Below are positions 60,665 through 64,000 of a stretch of DNA of 64,000 bases, in pieces; the stretch's first letter is position 1, and every line of letters starts with the position of its first letter. This DNA comes from Eucalyptus grandis. Taxonomy: Eukaryota > Streptophyta > Magnoliopsida > Myrtales > Myrtaceae. Under the pieces are notes generated by a model. The model was not told where the DNA came from, did not search any database, and worked only from the letters and a program-made list of their open reading frames with translations. The stretch covers positions 47,616,127-47,680,126 of the forward strand of contig NC_052619.1 in NCBI RefSeq assembly GCF_016545825.1, read 5' to 3'. The translations under genes were made by a program, and so were the position numbers.

Positions 60665-61365
60665 TGGACATTGGGACTTTAGAGTGCCAAAAGTTGGAAG
60701 AAGACACTAAAGTACAAAAATTATGAAAGTGACACTTAAGTGTTAAAATCGAAGTAAAATGGATCACTTAAGTGTCATCGGCGAGAAAATTCGGTAAAAA
60801 CACTAACGTGACAATTTTCCGGCGAGTTGCATCGTTTTGTATGCTGATGTGGCTAAACAGTGTCAAATGATGTCGTTTTGATGCTAACGTGGTAAATAAT
60901 TAATATAATAAATAATTAATTAAATTTTAAAAAAGGAGGGGGAGGGTTGAGCAGCCCTCGCCGTCGCCGCCTCCCCTCTCCTCCTCCCCTCATTTAAAAA
61001 AATAAAAAAAATAAAATAATTAATTTTAAAAAATTAATTTAATTAATTATTATATTAAAATTCAAATTGTATTAAACGACGTCGTTTTTTTTTTGTGTGG
61101 TTTGCTGAGTCAGTCTTCTAGCGAGCCATGTAAGGGAAAAATTAATAAAAAATTACCACGTAAGATTTCCTGCGATGTTTCTTTGGATGCGGCACTCAAG
61201 TGTCCTATTTTTCATAAAAAGTGACACTTAAGTGTCCATTTCGTAAGTTTTAACACTTAAGTGTCAATTTATGTTAATTTTGATACTTAAGTGTCCTTTA
61301 TGTCAAGTTTTGACACTTAAGTGTCTCTTTATGCTAAGTTTTGATACTTAGGGTGTTCTTTTGCG
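60665..61365. mobile_element. Repeat element rich in the ACTTAAGT palindrome
   Basis: The word gacacttaagtgtc and variants occur twice at the left (60731, 60766) and about five times in a tandem of 30-35 bases at the right (61195-61350), around an AT-rich centre with a CT/GC-rich patch (60945-60990). The sequence cagagata flanks both sides (60657-60664, 61366-61373) and may be an 8-bp target duplication. The ends show only weak inverted similarity (ctttagagtgccaaaagtt and ccctaagtatcaaaactt). No coding sequence. Confidence 0.55.
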
Positions 61366-61642
61366 CAGAGATACGTGTTTAAGGTAGGTTTACCATATGC
61401 GCTTGATGCCTCGAGGCACAATATACAGACTGCTGAAGAGCTCATCATTATTAACAAAGATTCTCTATTCTGTTTGGTGCTTTAAATGACGACTTAACGA
61501 ATCTCCGATATTGATAAATTTCATAATTATCCTTATTCGCATTAGCAAATGATATATGGATGAGGTATCAAAGGAAAACATCCACGGAGGTAGAGGATCT
61601 CAATCCATTATGTCATTTGACGAGAAAATATTCAGTGGTTCA

Positions 61643-61675
61643 TGCGCGCCACGTCATCCGCTGACGTGGCGCGCA
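61643..61675. promoter_or_regulatory. Perfect 14-bp palindrome holding two TGACGTGGC bZIP-type boxes
   Basis: TGCGCGCCACGTCA, a 5-base spacer and TGACGTGGCGCGCA form a perfect inverted repeat. Each arm contains the C-box/G-box hybrid TGACGTGGC, a known target type of plant bZIP factors. It is about 660 bases upstream of the start codon at 62337, so it may control that gene. Binding is inferred from the motif only. Confidence 0.6.
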
Positions 61676-62336
61676 CATACCACTCAAGTACCGACACCTG
61701 TCCCAAGCGGGACCCTCTGGAAAATGAGAAAAGGGCTGGTATTCGGCTGGCTCGGCTCGGCTCCACCTGCAGAAAAGAGAGGACGGTCAGCGTATTCCTC
61801 CCGCTCAAAATTTTTCTCTCTCCTCACTTGAATAGGCCGGTTCTCTCTCTCTCCTCGTAAAAGAACCGAGAACGCTCAGAGCCTTCCTCTGTTTCCTTCT
61901 CCGCGCATCCCACCTCCTCCGGCTCCGCCTCCGCCTCGGCCTCGTCCTCCGCCCCCGCCTCTGTCTCCGCCTCCGCCTCCGCCTCCGCCTGCCCAAAAGC
62001 CTCGCTGGTCATCTCGGTCTCGTTCCCGAGCGGCACCAGGCTCCCCGCCGCTGACCGGGCGCTGTCCCTGACGCTAGCCCGCTCGATCGCGAGGGAGATC
62101 TCGGCGGACTTGGGCGGGGTCGACGGCGCTGCGAAGAAGGAGAGGCCTGCGGATGGGCGCGCTCTTCTTTTCAACGGAGCGCGCGCTATTTCTTCCCGCT
62201 TCTGCCTCTCTCTTCCTCAAGCACTCCTCTCCTCTCTGTCCCGAGTCCTCTCACTCACCCCAAGCGCCCCCCTCCTCTCTGTCTCGAGCCCTCTCACTCA
62301 CCCTAAGCGCTTCCCTCCTCGCCTCGTTCTTGGTCG
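61676..62336 (+). promoter_or_regulatory. Promoter and 5' leader of the last gene
   Basis: GC-rich and CT-rich sequence: ctctctctcctc runs at 61817-61855 and a repeated gcctccgcctcc stretch at 61915-61990. These are typical of a plant leader. The transcription start cannot be placed. Long frames on both strands here are by-products of the CT-rich composition. Confidence 0.45.
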
Positions 62337-64000
62337 ATGATGGCGGAGCTCTGCTTGATGGCTTCGCATGGTTATCCGCCGAGCCTCGTTCTTGGTCAGG
62401 AGCAAGGGCGCGAGCAGAGTCGTCAGGGTGAGTCTCGACTTCTCTCGGTTCCTCTCGATTCCGTCCGTCGCGGATTCGAATCGGAACGAACTGGGTTTCG
62501 TGCCTAGGGATTGCCGAAGCGCTTTGGATAGCTTCCGTCGGTTGATTCTTGTGCGGTGTCGTCGATTTTGTTCTGTTGTCGTGGCAGCTCCGTGCTTGCT
62601 GCTTGGCGTTCAGTCTTTGATTGGGTCGTGTGGTGTTTTAGCTCTGTAGCTCGTCGTTAGCTGCGGCTTTTGTGAGTTTCGATGCTGCACTGTGCACGTC
62701 GTTGACTGGGCCCCTGATGTGTTGCGGAACTCTGGTTCTCTAGGAGATTCATCTATGTAAGATCTCTTGATCACGAGTTTTTTGTTTTTTCACCACTCTT
62801 TGTCTAAAAGATTGAAATTTTACAACTCCATCTTGACCTCCGTGGCTTGATGCTCCAAGCTTGGTGATTTCGGGTTTAAAGAGTGCTGCGAAGTTGCAAT
62901 TAAATTTTGCTTTTCATTGGTGCTTGCACGTTGCGAAGCTTTGTCTTTGTTGATTCTGACCTCCTCAATTGTTTAGGGTGGTTTAGATCTGTGTGCAGTG
63001 ATGTTTGCTAGGGATTTTCTTTTGGTCTATGTTAGATTATAGAAATGGCTAATGTTGGTCAGGTGTCGGTTCCTTGTTATTTTGCATCCTGCATTCGGGA
63101 AATCTAATTATGGAAAGTGCAGGATCTTCAGCCAATTTTGCCTGCTGCTAGGACAAGACAAGACATTATAAGATTGGGATCCATGACCCTCAGTCCTAAT
63201 CAATTGAAGGAGGCAGTGGAATCCCTATATGTACTGTTAGCAGCAAAGCGGTGTGTGCAGATTGATTCTGTGGAGAAAGATCCCGTGATTCTAGATTTGC
63301 AAGGTATGCACGTAATACTCAGTTGAAGATATCTCTCTCTCTCTCTTTTATTATTATTATTATTATTATTATTTTTAAATCAATTCACGTTATATGTCAG
63401 CTTGTCCAAAAGGAGAGACCTTGAAATAAAGTGCTCGCGTTCCTTCTGGGTATAATTTATTTCTCATGTAAATTTGTTAATTACAAGCTTCAAGTCATTG
63501 ATTTCATTTGATGAAAATCTCACCCTTCATGCCACAGAGATAATGAAATTTTTGGGGCCATTATTATTTATCACCCTTACAGTTTTAAATCGTCTTACCA
63601 CAAAACTACTTAAGAATATGAATTTGTATCCTTTTGCAAGTGCTTGATGGTATAAGCAATTATATTAGGCCACACGAATTTGTAGAATCATACGCTTAAT
63701 GGAAACTGAAATTAGCAATTTATTCATGGCACTTGCATTTGTATGGTCAGAAAATTCATGGAAACTGAATTTCAACAACAAATGGGGGATTACTGTTGAG
63801 GTTGGTAGAACTGGCTAAAGTGCTGAACCATTTATAGGTTTAGGAGATCACTGAAACCAAGATCTGCTTCTAAAGAAAACAATATAGCTTTTGTAGGGCA
63901 TGTGTTGCAGTGCTCTTTGCAGTTAAACAAGTTACTTGTCGTGAGAGGGGATGGTCAAGTAATGGTTTATTTATTATGATTGCAGATGTCCACTCAACTA
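62337..64000 (+). CDS. Conserved plant protein, first three exons (continues past the edge)
   Basis: Exon 1, 62337-62427, encodes MMAELCLMASHGYPPSLVLG, then QEQGREQSRQ. Exon 2, 63118-63303, encodes VQDLQPILPAARTRQDIIRL and on to DSVEKDPVILDLQ. Exon 3 begins at 63986 (DVHST) and runs off the window. The phases agree only if exon 2 uses the AG at 63116-63117; the AG four bases later (63121-63122) would put exon 2 out of frame. The first ATG of two adjacent ones is taken as the start. I recognise the opening pattern MAE.CLMASHGYPP...QP.LP...RQ.I.R as a plant-specific family without knowing a function. No localisation signal is evident in the visible 90-odd residues. Confidence 0.75.
63346..63374. 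repeat. (TTA)n microsatellite in intron 2 of the last gene
   Basis: About nine units, after a short CT run (63333-63346), 45 bases downstream of the exon 2 donor. Confidence 0.85.

Noticed and set aside
61805..62431. Arg/Glu/Ser-rich frames upstream of the last gene
   Set aside because: The composition reflects CT-rich leader repeats and overlapping frames contradict each other. The MAELCLMASHGYPP frame starting at 62337 is the family-like one.

Overview
This window is nuclear DNA of a flowering plant. It has AT-rich intergenic DNA, many short GT-AG introns, plant-only gene families (a WNK kinase, a chloroplast-type IGPD, plant SurE) and non-autonomous DNA transposons. A woody eudicot of the Eucalyptus/Myrtaceae kind would fit the abundant local and tandem duplications, but the sequence alone does not prove the species.

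Layout. Seven genes have credible coding structure. (1) The 5' part of an unnamed plant gene lies on the minus strand at 1-811, with a frame break in a GCC repeat. (2) HISN5 (imidazoleglycerol-phosphate dehydratase, histidine biosynthesis) is complete in 8 exons on the minus strand, 8119 to 2922; a 1,050-bp hAT-type element with an 8-bp target duplication sits in its fifth intron. (3) SurE-like nucleotidase/phosphatase copy A is on the minus strand, 14131 to 10069, 9 exons. (4) A WNK1-type kinase is on the minus strand, 38739 to 35883, 7 exons, 726 residues. (5) SurE copy B is on the plus strand, 47483 to 51707, 9 exons, 302 residues. (6) A 64-residue two-exon gene is on the minus strand, 56151 to 55716. 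(7) The first three exons of a conserved plant gene are on the plus strand at 62337-64000, running off the end. I built all exon models by hand; every phase closes without a stop except in gene 1.

Duplication history dominates the window. A block of about 5.4 kb holding SurE A (8845-14222) is repeated in inverted orientation 33 kb away (47376-54240), where it carries about 1.4 kb of extra DNA. Between 15.3 and 16.5 kb lies a patchwork of gene scraps: HISN5 exon 7, an LTR-like stretch, SurE exon 2 with part of intron 1, and an exon of a DEMETER/ROS1-type DNA glycosylase. At 22.7-23.3 kb there is a collapsed HISN5 pseudogene in which exon 8 is fused almost directly to exon 1. It is followed by three diverged tandem units of about 3.6-3.9 kb (23.3-34.5 kb) that look non-coding; only the first contains a large foldback of about 830 bp.

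Mobile DNA. Two hAT-type elements of the same family lie in opposite orientations, each with a perfect 8-bp target duplication. A Mutator-like element has 9-bp duplications and long inverted ends, and a PIF/Harbinger-like element is flanked by TAA. There are also two foldbacks, a further inverted repeat, and an element rich in the ACTTAAGT palindrome.

Functional links. HISN5 and SurE are head-to-tail neighbours. From memory the same two families are close neighbours in Arabidopsis (At4g14910 and At4g14930), so copy A is probably at the ancestral position even though copy B keeps the fuller protein. The remaining genes show no pathway connection.
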